From Antilocapra americana (Eukaryota > Chordata > Mammalia > Artiodactyla > Antilocapridae), in assembly GCA_007570785.1 (NCBI GenBank), contig ML662442.1:33403909-33467908 (forward strand): a DNA stretch of 64,000 nucleotides, written 5' to 3'. Position numbers and translations under genes: made by a program. The notes beneath the pieces are model-generated. The model was not told where the DNA came from and ran no database searches. It worked only from the letters and a program-made list of their open reading frames with translations. This document shows positions 34,327-46,368 of the stretch, one piece after another (the first letter of the stretch is position 1; the number at the start of each line of letters is the position of its first letter).

Positions 34327-35950
34327 AAGAAGAGTCAAAGAATGAAATAAATAGGAACATTAACACTTTCAGGAATTTAATCGAACTATTGAAAAAGATC
34401 ATAAAGCAGTTAAAGAATTTTTTTAAAGGGACTAGAATCCATGAAGAAAGAAGAGATACATTGAAAAAAAAAAGCATATCTGAAAACAAGCCAAATATAA
34501 AAGATGTATGACTTCCTTACAGTTACAGCTACTTTATACTTAGGCATGTATAGTATATGATATGAAAGCATTCTTTCTTTTCAAGCCACCAAGAACTTAA
34601 AAACTTTTTGGGATGTAGATAACTGATCACATAATTACTTATAATCTTTAATGTACTAAGTTTGTCACAATTAAGTTTTTAAGTAACATTTTCTAAAAGA
34701 ATATTCTAATCTATAAATAGTGCTTTTTTTTTTACATTTCCATTTCATGATCCTATAAAATTTTTAAAAACCCTAGAAAACTAAATGGCCTCCGAACTAT
34801 GATAATACATTTTATGAAGGTTCACTGGCCCATGTTTGAGAAACACTGACTGAAGCAATAGCAAGGTCAAGATTCAAAGCCTTTAACAGTTTTAAGAGCA
34901 ATTAAAAAAAATAAAATTTGATAATTGCATTGCACCAAAACTTTTAACATATATTGGCCTATCCTAAACTGTAAGAAAGGCATTCAATTTAGATCTCATA
35001 TTAAAAATTGAGAAATGAAATCCTTAAAAATTATAGTACTTTTCATTACCCTTTTAATTACGGTTTCAAGAAATAATTTGCAATTGGTAATGGCAGTACC
35101 AGGGATTCTGGATTTAGAAATAATTAATACCTGTGACAGTGAGACAGTAAACCAAATTACATTAGTCTGTGATATTTACTGTTAACTAAATAATAATAAA
35201 GCTGGTGACTTTCCAAGACCATTAAAGGCTGGCTTAAGGTAATATATTTACAGATAAATGTTATCTAGGTGTACTTCCTGGCATTAAAAATTCCAATACA
35301 GGCCATACATTTTTGTCCTTTGACTCTGTTATTTCCTGTCTACAGACTTCTGATCTTCAAGACACAAGAATGGCTTTTTATGTCATTCTCTATATGAACC
35401 AATTTCTTCCTCTCTAGGTGAATTTCATTGATTTCTTCTCTGGACTACAAAATGCACTTAAAAATTTTCTGGGTTACAGATACATTATTATATTATAATC
35501 ATTAGACAATCCATTCTTTTCTCCTGGGGATCATGAGCTCCTCAAAAGGCAGAAAATATTTATGCTCTGGTGTCTTCCAAAACAGCTGATGGATTCTATT
35601 CACAAACATTTCAGTGTTCAATTAAACTGCTTTGAATCACTTTACCTCCTCATATATAGTACAGTACATTGTAATGCTTAAATACATAGTATAGTACAGA
35701 GCCTATGAAATTAAAACAAAGATTTATTTACCTTCTATTAACAACAAATGTACATGAAGATAACTGAAAGGAATTTATGTGCACAAAGAGAGCAAGTTCA
35801 GTGAATAGAAACATCTAGATAAACCTAGTGACTTAATAAAAATTAAAATGTGGAGCATCTCTGAAACTATAAATTCATGTTTATGTGAATCAATAAAATT
35901 AATCTATAAATTAGTAAAATCCACTCTGTAGATTAAATGTTCTATATTAC
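34327..35950. other. AT-rich unassigned sequence
   Basis: A 'catgtttgagaaacactgac' segment near 34,835 resembles the end of a hAT-Charlie element. Otherwise no recognised repeat or gene. Confidence 0.35.
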
Positions 35951-36125
35951 AAAGTGAAAGTGAAAGTTGCTCAGTCATGTCCGACTCCGCCACCCCATGG
36001 ACTATACAGTCCATGGAATTTGCTAGGCCAGAACTAGAGTGGGTAGCCTTTTCTGTTTCCAGGGGATCTTTCCAACCCAGGGATCGAACCCAGGTCTCCT
36101 GCATTGCAGGCGGCTTCTTCATCAG
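35951..36125 (-). mobile_element. Bov-tA SINE, head truncated
   Basis: Antisense 'agtgaaagtgaaagttgctc' tail, 'actatacagtccatggaatt' body and 'gcattgcaggcggcttcttc'. The last part of the tRNA-like head is missing. Confidence 0.88.
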
Positions 36126-36269
36126 AAAGAATACTACTAAATCTTGCAAACTCACATCACATGTATCTGTGTGGCTCCAACAACTAAGTATGACTATGAA
36201 AAAATTAATTTTACTTGTCAAAATGAAATTATTGACATTACTTTTAACCTCTATTCTAGAAAATTCCTG

Positions 36270-36474
36270 AAAGATACAAAAAGACAAAAAGATATGACAC
36301 ATGAACTCCCCAGGTCAGTAGGTGCCCAATAAGCTACTGGAGAAATAGCTCCAGAAGGAATGAAGAGGCTAAGTCAAAACAAAAACAATGCCCAGTTGTG
36401 GATGTGTCTGGTGGTGGAAGTAAAGTTCAATACTATAAAGAACGATATTGAAAAGGAACCTGGAATATTAGGTC
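36270..36474 (+). mobile_element. BovB copy A, part 1
   Basis: Matches the 3' part of the leader and the ORF start ('aggtgcccaataagctactg', 'aaaggaacctggaatattag'). A SINE interrupts it at the conserved endonuclease start. Confidence 0.88.
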
Positions 36475-36609
36475 TGTGTGTGTATGTGTTAGTCGCTCAG
36501 TCATGTCTGCTATTTTGTGACCCCCATGCAACCCCATAGCCCACCAGGCTCCTTTGTCCATGGGATTCTCCAGGCAAGAATATTGGAGTGGGTTGCCATT
36601 TCTTCTCCA
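36475..36609 (-). mobile_element. Bov-A SINE monomer with TG tail
   Basis: Antisense monomer ('gttagtcgctcagtcatgtc' to 'gtgggttgccatttcttctc'). The tail is a short (TG)n run. TSD attaggtc at 36467-36474 and 36610-36617. Confidence 0.9.
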
Positions 36610-38280
36610 ATTAGGTCCATGAATCAAGGTAAATAGGAAGTGATCAAACAGGAGATGGCAAGAGTGAACATTGGCATTTTAGAAATCAGTGAACTAAAAT
36701 GGACCAGAATGGGTGAATTTAATTCAGATGATTATTATATCTACTATTATGGGCAAGAATCCCTTGGAAGAAATGGAATAGCCCTCACAGTAACAAAAAA
36801 AAAAAAGGAGACTGAAATGCAGTACTTGGATGCAATCTCAAAAATGAAAGAATGATCTCTGTTCGTTTCTAAGACAAACCATTCAACATCACGGTAATCC
36901 AAGTCTATGCCCCAACCACTAATGCTGAAGAAGCTGAAGTTGAATGGTTCTATGATGACCTACAATACCTTCTAGAACCAACACCAAAAAAAAAAAAAAT
37001 GTCCTTTTCATCATAGGGGGCTGGAATGTAAAAGTAGGAAGCCAAGAGACACCTGGAGCAGCAGGCAAGTTTGGCCTTGAAATACAAAATGAAGCAGGGC
37101 AAAGGCTAACAGAGTTTTGCCAAGAGAATGCACTAGTCATAGCAAACACCCTCTTTCAATAACACAAGAGAAGACTCTACACATGGACATCACCAAATGG
37201 TCAATACCCAAATCAGATTGATTATAGCCTTTGCACTCAAAGATGGAGAAGACCTATACATTCAGCAAAAACAAGACCAGGAACTGACTATGTCTCAGAT
37301 CATAAACTCCTTATTGCAAATTCAGACTTGTATTTAAGAAATTAGAGAAAAACACTAGGCCATTCAGGTATGACCTGAATCAAATCCCTTACAATTATAC
37401 AGTAGAAGTGACTCAAGGGACTAGTCACTTGAGATTAGATGTGATAGACAGAGTGCCTGAAGAACTATGGATGGAGGTTCATAACATTGTACAGGAGGCA
37501 CTGATCAAAACCATCTGCAAGAAATAGAAAGTCAAAATGGTTGTCTGAGGAGGCCTTACAAAGAGCTGAGAAAAGAAGAGAAGCAAAGGCAAAGGAGCAA
37601 AGGGAAGATACACTCATCTGAATGCAGAGTTCCAAAGAATACCAAGGAGAGATAAAAGAAAGCCTTCCTAAGTGAATAATGTAAAGAAATAGAAGAAAAC
37701 AATAGAATGAGAAAGACTAGAGATCTCCTCAAGAAAATTAGAGACACCAAGGGAATATTTCATGCAAAGATGGGCACAATAAAGGACAGAAACAGTAAGG
37801 AATTAACAGAGCAGAAGATATTAAGAAGAGGTGGCAAGAAGACAGAGAAGAACTATACAAGAAAGATCTTAATGACCCAGAGAACCATGATAGTGTTACT
37901 ATTTGCCTAGAGCCAGACATCTTGGAATGTGAAGTCAAGTGGGCCTTAGGAAGTATCACTATGAACATAGCTAGTGAAGGTGATGGAATGCCAGCTGAGC
38001 TATTTCCATTCCTAAAAGATGGTGTGTGAAAGTGCTGCACTCAATATGCCAGCAAATTTGGAAAACTCAGCAGTGGCCACAGGACTGGAAAAGGTCAGTT
38101 TTCATTCCAATAACAAAGAAAAGCAATGTGAAAGAATGTTCAAACTACCACACAACTGCACTCATCTCACATGCTAGCAAAGTAATGCTCAAAGTTCTCC
38201 AAGCCAGACTTCAACAATACAAGAACTGTAAAGTTCTAGATGTTCAAGCTTGATTTAGAAAAGGCAGAGGAATCAGAGTC
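36610..38280 (+). mobile_element. BovB copy A, part 2 (3' end missing)
   Basis: Endonuclease through early RT; the endonuclease Asp-Trp-Asn box has changed (ggctggaat at about 37,018). Shadow frames are short and broken, including an A-run expansion at about 36,796 and 36,987. The copy stops at about 38,280 (matching 29,707), before the RT catalytic core. The 3' end is absent, which is not how a LINE inserts, so it was removed later. Confidence 0.9.
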
Positions 38281-38494
38281 AGCAGGTGTGGGAAGCAGCT
38301 CCAAAATATATATGTTGAACAAACACCCTAGGGGGATCCTGGAGCACTCTGAAGTTTGAGAAGCAGCCCAATAGGATACACTGTAGTGGTGGAGAATCTA
38401 GAATCTTGCTGGAAACAGAAGTCAGCTGCAGAGGCTTAAACTGTGCTGCTCTTTCAGGAGAATCACAAAAGAGATATTATCACAAAAGAATCAC
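38281..38494. other. Spacer between two BovB copies, MER5A-like trace
   Basis: Not BovB. Positions 38,318-38,372 ('gcactctgaagtttgagaag') resemble the end of an antisense MER5A. The last 50 bp are short repeats of atcacaaaag (38462-38471, 38479-38488, 38490-38499). Confidence 0.5.
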
Positions 38495-41073
38495 AAAAGT
38501 AACAAAAGAGTCCAAAACACAGTACTTGGGTGCAATCTCAAAAATGACAGAATGACCTCTATTTGTTTCCAAGGCAAGCCATTCAATATCATAGTAATTG
38601 AAGTCTATGCCCCAACCAGTAATGCTGAAGAAGCTGATTGAACTGTTCTATGAAGACCTACAAGATTTTCTAGAATTAACACCCAAAAGAGATGTCCTTT
38701 TCATCATAGGGAACTGGAATGCAAAAGGAGGAAGTCAAGAGATATCTGGAGTAACAGGCAAACTTGATCTTGAAGTACAAAAGAAGCAGGACAAAGGCTA
38801 ACAGACCAAGAGAATGCACTGGTCATAGCAAACACCCTCTTCCAACAACACAGGAGAAGACTATATACATGGACATCACCAGATGGTCAATGCCAAAATC
38901 AGATTGATTATATTGTTTGCAACCAAAGATGGAGAAGTTCTATACAGTCAGCAAAAACAAGACCAGAAGCTGACTGTGGCTCAAATCATGAACTCCTTGT
39001 TGCCAAATTCAGACTTAAGTGGAAGAAAGTAGGGAAAACCACTAAACCATTCAGGTATGACCTAAATCAAAACCCTTATGATTATGCAGTAGAAGTGATA
39101 GATAGACTCAAGGTATTAGATCTGATAGACAGAGTCCCTGAGGTACTATGGATGGAGGTTCATAACATTGAACAGGAGGCAGTGATCAGGACCAACTCCA
39201 CGAAAAAGATATGCAAAAAGGCAAAATGATTGTCTGAAGAGGCCTTACAAATAGCTGAGAAAAGCAGAGAAGCTAAAGGCAAAGGAAAAAAGGAAAGATA
39301 AACTGATTTGAATGCAGAGTTCCAAAGAATAGCAAGGTGAGATAAGAAAACCTTCCTCAGCGATCATTGCAAAGAAACAGGAAAACAATAGAATGGGAAA
39401 GTCTAGGGATCTCTTCAAGAAAATTAGAGATACCAAGGGAACATTTCATGCAAAGCTGAGCACAAGGACAAAGGACAGAAATGGTATGGATCTAACAGAA
39501 AAAGAATATATTAAGAAGTGGCAAGAATACACAGAAGAACTATACAGAAAAGATCTTCATGACCCAGATAACCACAATGGTGTGATCACTCACCTACAGC
39601 CAGACATCCTGGAATGTGAAGTCAAGTGGGCCTTAGGAAGCATCATTACAAACAAAGCTATTGGAGGTGATGGAATTCCAGCTGAACTATTTCAAATCCT
39701 AAAAGATAATGCTCTGAAAATGCTGCACTCAATATGCCAGCAAATTTGGAAAACTCAGCAGTGGCCACAGGACTGGAAAAGGCCAGTTTTCATTTCAATA
39801 CCAAAGAAAGGCAATGCCAAACTACCACACAATTGCACACATCTCACATGCTAGCAAAGTAATGCTCAAAACTCCCCAAGCCAGGCTTCAACAGTACATG
39901 AACTGTGAACTTCCAGATGTACAAGCTGGATTTAGAAAAGGCAGAAGAACCAGAGATCAAATTGCCAACATCTGTTGGATAATTGAAAAAGGGAAACAGT
40001 TCCAGAAAAACATCTACTTCTGCTTTATTGACTATGCCAAAGCCTGTGACAGTGTAGATCACAACAAACTATGGAAAATTCTTCAAGAGGTGGGAATACC
40101 AGATCACTTTAACTGCCTCCTGATAAATCTGTATGTAGATCAAGAAGCGACAGTTAGAACTGGACATGGAACAACGGACTGGTTCCAAATTGGGAAAGTA
40201 TATCAAGGCTGTATATTGTAACCCTGCTTATTTAACTTATATGCAAAATACTGCATGTGAAATGCCAGGCTGGATGAAGCACAAGCTGGAATCAAGATTG
40301 ACGGGAGCAATATCAATAACCTCAGATATGCAGATGATACCATTGTTATGGCAGAAAGTAAGGAGTAACCAAAGAGCCTCTTGATGAAAGAGGAGAGTGA
40401 AAAAACTGGCTTAAAACTCAACCTTCAAAAAACTAAGGTCAAGGTATCCTGTCCCTTCAGTTCATGGCAAATAGATAAGGAAACAATGGAAACAGTGACA
40501 GACTTTATTTTCTTGGGCTCCAAAATCACTGCAGATGGTGACTGCAGCCATGATATTAAGAGATGCTTTACCAACCTAGACAGCATATTAAAAAACAGAG
40601 ACATTACTCTGCTGAAGAAGGTACGTCTAATCAAAGCTATGGTTTTTCCAGTAGTCATGTATGGATGTGAGAGTTGGGCCGTAACGAAGGCTGAGTTTCA
40701 AAGAATTGATGCTTTTTGAACTGTGGTGTTGAAGACTCTTGAGAATCTCTTGGACTGCTAGAAGGTCAAAAACATCAAACCATTAATCCTAAAGGAAATT
40801 AATCCTGAATATTCATTGAAAGGACTGATGCTAAAGCTGAAGCTTCAGTACTTTGGCCACCTGATAGGAAAAGCTGACTCATTAGAAAAGACCCTGATGT
40901 TGGGAAAGATTGAAGGCAGAAGAGAAGGGGAGGAGATGTCTGGATGGAGTCACTGACTCAATGGACATGAGTTTGAGCAAGCTCCAGGAGACGGTGAAGG
41001 ACAGGAAAGCCTAGTGTGCTGCAGTTCATGGGGTCGCAAAGAGTCAGACAGGACTAAGCAACTGAACAACAAG
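38495..41073 (+). mobile_element. BovB copy B, 5' truncated
   Basis: Starts in the endonuclease (matching about 28,240) and runs to an intact 3' end ('gtcagacaggactaagcaac'). The RT Tyr-Ala-Asp-Asp box survives at 40327-40338. The longest frames are 153 codons (39393-39854) and 135 codons (39814-40221) in different phases. A deletion of about 24 bp relative to other copies removes one stretch near 40,560 ('gatgctttaccaacc'). No functional protein. Confidence 0.93.
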
Positions 41074-41252
41074 AAAAGTTCATTGATGTCCTCAGTAATA
41101 GTAAGCATTCAGTGAGTAAATCAAATGAATGAATATACCTATTTTAAATATGATTTTACAGAGAGCTGGCTTTAATTTTTATGTATCAGTAACTTGTGGA
41201 TGTGTCTAAGATCTCTAAAATTCATTTTCATCAGGTAGGTTAATCTGAATAT

Positions 41253-41465
41253 GCATGTGTACTAAATCACTTTAGTCATGTCTGATTCTTTGTGATACTA
41301 TGGACTGTAGCCTGCCAGGCTTCTCTGTCCATGGGATTCTCCAGACAAGAATACTGGCGTGGGCTGTCATGCCCTCTTCAAGGGATCTTCCTAACCTGGG
41401 GATCGAACCCACATCTCCTGCATTAGCAGACAGGTTCTTTACCACCAGTGCCACCTGGGAAGCAC
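41253..41465 (-). mobile_element. Bov-tA SINE
   Basis: Complete antisense copy ending 'accagtgccacctgggaagc'. Perfect 12-bp TSD, taatctgaatat, at 41241-41252 and 41466-41477. Confidence 0.95.
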
Positions 41466-41654
41466 TAATCTGAATATACTCTTACGTGAAGGTTTATCAG
41501 TACAAAAATTAAACCATGTTGTTTGTAATATGATTACATAGATGATGGAACTATAAGGAGAAGCTAACAATTATCAGGTAGGAGTTTCCCTGGGGGAAGC
41601 AAGTTGGCTATAATAAAGGAGTATAGAGGGAGATCCTTTTAGGAATATAACAAC

Positions 41655-41716
41655 ATCTTGTTTACGGACCTGAATTCAGTGCTGGAGGCTAGAAATCTAA
41701 AATCAAAGTGTCAATG
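41655..41716 (-). mobile_element. MLT1/MaLR-like LTR, left part
   Basis: 'gtgctggaggctagaaatct' and 'aaaatcaaagtgtcaatg' match the antisense MaLR pattern. The element is split by the 642-bp insert. Confidence 0.6.
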
Positions 41717-42358
41717 TGTTTTGCCAAAAGTCTTACTTTTGTTTCATGTTTGAGGGATTTGTTAACAGAAGAAACCATTCATTATATACAAATAAACAAT
41801 TTCAATGCTAAATTAAGGATTATTTAACTTAACTGCAGTATATAATCACTAAGAGAAAGAGAAATAGAAACAATAGAGAAGAGTAACAGCATAAACATCA
41901 CCAAATTGGGCTGATCAACACCCAGACTTAAACAGTGTTCTGGGAAGTCCCTTGTTAACAGCAATCTGGCGTCCAAGCTGGGAAAAGGTCCCAGGCAGTG
42001 CATCTCCATGGGTAAGACTTCAAACGTCAATTTAGGGGGCTCCCGCTTATAATCCCAGGCCACAAACTGATATCATCATCAGTTTGTATGCAAAAATGCA
42101 GCTCTGGTTTTACTTCAACCTTTTAAAGTACTGTTTCACCTTCTGATTCATAGGATTTCATTAGACCCCAGGGGGTTGGCCAGACCCTCAGGAGCTCAAG
42201 AATTCCAAGTGCCATTCCCTTTCTTATCTAAAGAGTGGTCTGATTTGCATACAGGCACAGAATCCCAGCAATGTCCCGGTGGCCGGAAGCTGGCCAGAGG
42301 CCTGCTCTCCTGCTTCTGAGGCTTGAACAAGACTTCCTCCATTTCAATTTCCCTAGCA
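41717..42358. mobile_element. Solo-LTR-like insert in MLT1
   Basis: A 642-bp block interrupts the MaLR-like repeat. Its ends are TG...CA (tgttttgcc ... ccctagca), flanked by caatg (41712-41716) and cagtg (42359-42363), a 5-bp duplication with one mismatch. Read on the minus strand it has a TATA-like 'ggattataagcggga', suggesting that orientation. No retroviral gene accompanies it. The family is not recognised, and orientation is left open. It is a remnant with no coding capacity. Confidence 0.55.
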
Positions 42359-42711
42359 CAGTGGGGCTTTGCTTTCTCTGAAAGCTCTAGGCAAGAGCCA
42401 GAGTCTTCCTTTAGCTTCTAGTGTTGCCCACAATCATATTCTTTGGCTTTTAGATGCATCACTCTAATCCCAACCTCTGTTATCACATGGCATTCTCCCT
42501 ATGTATCTTTTTATGTAGTTCTTCTCTTATAAAGACACTAGTCATATTGCATTAGAGCCCATCCTAATTCAGCATGACCTCATCTTAACTTGGTTACATC
42601 TGCAAAGATCCTATTATCAAATAAGGTCACATTCAGAGGTACCAGAGACTAGAATATCAACATATCTCATGAGGGGGTTGGGGGAAAGGACACAATTCAA
42701 CACATAATACC
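42359..42711 (-). mobile_element. MLT1/MaLR-like LTR, right part
   Basis: 'tttagatgcatcactctaat', 'ttataaagacactagtcata', 'aaataaggtcacattcagag' and 'ggacacaattcaacacataa' follow the antisense MaLR LTR through to its end. Confidence 0.65.
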
Positions 42712-45489
42712 ATCTATCTCAGAAGCATTGCTAATGGCAGTAAGAAAGGAAAGTTAGAGCTATTATTATTTTAATTATATGTAGGCTACTTTTATATATT
42801 CATGTGGTCATTTGTTCAGTAAATTGGTCAATATCAACGATAAATAGTGTATAGGATATATGGCAATGTATGTGGAAGAAAGAGAAAACGTGAGCTGTCA
42901 GAAATTAAATGCCATCATGAGTCAAGCCTGAATTAAACTTGGTCACATGCATTAATTCCATGAGTTAAATGTGCAGTCAATAAGATTCACATTGTAAAAA
43001 CTAAGACAATGAGGGTTATGGTAGAAATCTGGCCTCCCTGTTCTTTCAGCGTCTGCTCTTCTCAATTTTCTGGAATCTTTAACATGTTTGTCTTACTTTT
43101 GCAATAGTTGGTTCTCAAACTTGCAATCAAAAGTTCAGTAAAAGTTTCTGTTTATTTTGCAGCAATATTCTTAAATATTTATGAAGGATCTTAAGTCTGA
43201 CTCGCTTTGAGGAAATATAGATGAATTAATAATTGATGTGGCTGCTTTACAGAAAATTAAAGGTTGGAAGCACGTGTTAAAAATTAAATCATCTACAGCT
43301 AAGACAGCAGATGTTATATATTTAAAAATCTTGCAAAAATGTTCAATTAGATTCTTTCTTCAGTCTAAGTCAATTGAAAACCTAATGATTTATTTCACTT
43401 CTCAGATTCTATGACCTGAGGCTAGTCAAAGACTAGACAATAAAGGTAAAAGAGAAATTTCAATTCCTTATTCTAGAATGTCTAAGAATGCTGCTTATTT
43501 TCTCAGAAATATAAATAAGTAGGGAGGAAGAATCTGTATGTTCTATAGGATATGAGCCCAAAGTCAGGATCCATTTATAGTTTCAGTATTCATTTATAAT
43601 TCTAGAAATCACATTGCTGATTAGCCATTTTGGCATAACACAGTTTTAAAAATAACTGTATCTCTTACATGTGGACATTCATTTATGTATGTAAAGTAAA
43701 TAAAATAATGAAAGACAAAGATGAAGAAAATGTTGGATTAAAAAATGCTTGCTACCACTGGAAATAGGTAATTCCAGTACTGGTAAAGGATCACCTCATA
43801 CTCTTACATGAGATTTATGGAACTTGCAATCTTGGTTGGAAGTATTATTTGGAGGGCAACCTTTCTATAAAAGTTCAGACATTTAATTTCTGCCTAGAGA
43901 ATAAGAGAAGTCTTAACTGAACACTCTGAGACTATTCTGCAGGAAAAAGAGTGAAAAGCATAACCTCTACAAGTCCTTACCAATGTCTCATTTTCTTATC
44001 TCACACTGGAAAAAATAATAAATCACAGCAAGTTCAATGACCAGCAAACTATAGTATAGTTGTACCTTTAAGCTATGACTTGCTGTCTAGTCTTTTTGAA
44101 GGTATCATTTTTTAAGGGGCATTTATTCATCTAACCAGATTTAGAGCCTCTTTTATTTCCCTGCAATAAACACCCCATAACTTGGTGGATGGATCATCTT
44201 TTAGAATTCTGGTTTATCCATTTCTGCTCATAGAAGGTTTCCTAAAAGTACCTGCCCTTCGAAGGAATGGTTGGGGTCATCAATTTGTAATACAAAGACA
44301 GTACTTTATGTATTTATTGAAAATATGAATGAGGAAAAACTTTCCTGGGTTCCTTAAAAGTGCAACTTTTAATGCATGTTTACCCCTAGGGTTTCTAAGG
44401 TATCCTGAAATCTGAAAATTTTTTTCCAATTTTTTTGGAATTGACTATTTTTCTGAAGACTTTATATAATTCAAACTCTCATATTTCCAGTTGGTCTTAT
44501 CAAAGTAGTCACACACACAAAAAAAAGGAAAGCCATGTCTCCATCACAAAATTGACTAAAAATCCTCATTATGTGGTTTGCTCTGTATTCAGGGAAGCAT
44601 TCTGGTGTTGAAGCAGTAATTTCTCAATAGTCTCATAAATGAAGGTGTCAACAAAACACCCTTGCTTCATCTGGTTTCTATGAAATGTCCCTTGATCAGT
44701 TGATGGAGGTCACAGGGTTTGCACGTCCCACAAAGAACTGTTGATCCTGCACATCTCATTGCTTTTTACATTGCCTTGTAATTTTCTTTTCTTTTTTAGT
44801 TCAAGTAAATTAAATGAATTTTTCTATTCTTCTTTAAATACCTAGTCCCTCTCTCTTCAGATTAGATAGCCTGGGATCATACTTTATGATCCTAAAATGT
44901 GCATACAAGTATCTTTGCCCACAGGTTATTATGAAATTAAAAAATATTTTGCTACTGAATAGCTGGCCGCCTCCAGGGAGTTAACATTTTGACAGCATCT
45001 TCCATGCCGTGTTATGTAGTGTGTCCTCTTGGTATAATTTCTGCAACATCATACAAAATCAATAAATTTTGTTCTAGGTTTAACCAATGCATTCAAGGGA
45101 ACACAAGAGAAATGCTTTTAAAGTTTAGAAAAGAGCAGACTGGAGTTGTTCATTTGGCCTTCAGTTACATTAGCAAACTTATTGTGCATCATAATTGAAC
45201 CATAGCCTGTACAGTGAAAAGTAGCTGCTCAGTACTCTCACATTTAAAACTAGAAATTATTTTATTGCAGTAATTTAAATTAGAACTTAAACTAATCTTC
45301 CTCATTTTAAAACTACAGTGGATGCTGTGACGAGCAGCTACATCCTCCTTCAGGATTTCAGGACTTAACTATCCCATCTGCTAGAAGAGGTGTCCTTAGC
45401 TGTCACTCTCCTTCAGAAACTGACCTTAGAAAGTGTCCTGAACTTAAGAAAGCTATCTCAGCCAACTGCCAAGTCTTTTTCCTGGGGCA
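42712..45489. other. Longest repeat-poor stretch
   Basis: About 2.8 kb without a repeat I can name. AT-rich; no frame above 69 codons. No splice-bounded coding pattern seen. Confidence 0.4.
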
Positions 45490-45815
45490 GCAGTATCCAA
45501 TGATTGATGTACATTATAAAGTATAACATACAGTACAAACTACATATAACTATAGAGTATAAACTATTAAATATAATATATATTTTATTTTAATATAGTA
45601 TATAAAATAAAATGATTAGTATAGACTATATATATATATAGAATTAGGGTAGAATATACAATAGTATATAGCATATTAATATATACATATAATATGTACT
45701 ATATAGAATAGAAAATAGCATATGGTGTAGTGTCAAGAATATATAGTATAGCATACAGTTTACAGTATAAACTGCTAGCAGAGTATATATATAGTATACA
45801 GTGTAAAGATCCAGC
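45490..45815. repeat. Degenerate TATAGTATA-type AT-rich array
   Basis: Dozens of imperfect ta-rich units ('gagtataaactattaaata', 'tatatagtatagcataca', 'gtatatatatagtatacag') over about 320 bp, a degenerate minisatellite-like, DNA-unwinding-prone tract. Confidence 0.75.
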
Positions 45816-45859
45816 ACCCTCCCTGATGTACGGAATAAGTCTGTTATTGAGACAGTATT

Positions 45860-46018
45860 ACAGCTCCAGCTTTTCTCTCTGCCCAGTCCTGCTTCCTCCC
45901 CTCCCTACCCCTCCCTACTCTCTCTTCATTCTCACTCCCAACCCATTTTCTCTCTCCTCTCCTCCCCCTTTTTCCTGTCTCTTTCCCTTTCTTCACTTGG
46001 TTTCTCTTCTCTGCTATA
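45860..46018. repeat. Polypyrimidine tract
   Basis: About 155 bp that is over four-fifths C/T ('cttcctcccctccctacccc', 'ctctcctctcctcccccttt'). Low complexity; the 98-codon frame over it is Pro/Ser/Leu-rich by composition only. Confidence 0.85.
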
Positions 46019-46362
46019 GTTGTTGATCCAAAGAAGGATCCCTAAGAAAGCCCAGCATGTAACTGTAACCTCAGAGACGTAGCTTACCAGGGAACACACT
46101 GCAACCAAAGGCTAAGAAAAGTGAGAATTTAACCTAAATAAGCTTGTGAGATTCCTTTTCTGGAAAAGATTTGTAAAAGAAGACAAACAATTATCTTCAT
46201 GAAATCATTAGGGTCTTGGCCAACCTAGAATTTTTTAGATTAAGTGATGCTGATGATTCAACTGTGGGGTGTGCTGAGACTAAAAATCATTCAGTGTATA
46301 CATAAGAATGTTTCAACAGCAGAGAATAAATATAAATCCTATTAAAAACAAAAAGTGATTTT

Positions 46363-46368
46363 ACCAGT
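46363..46368. repeat. Left TSD of solo LTR
   Basis: accagt; the right copy at 47482-47487 is accatt, one mismatch. Six-base duplications are typical of class II (beta-like) endogenous retroviruses. Confidence 0.75.

Noticed and set aside
34110..34511. 133-codon frame
   Set aside because: The first half is a Bov-tA SINE read on its antisense strand and the rest is lysine/asparagine-rich AT DNA.
45730..46026. 98-codon Pro/Ser/Leu-rich frame
   Set aside because: Produced by the polypyrimidine tract.
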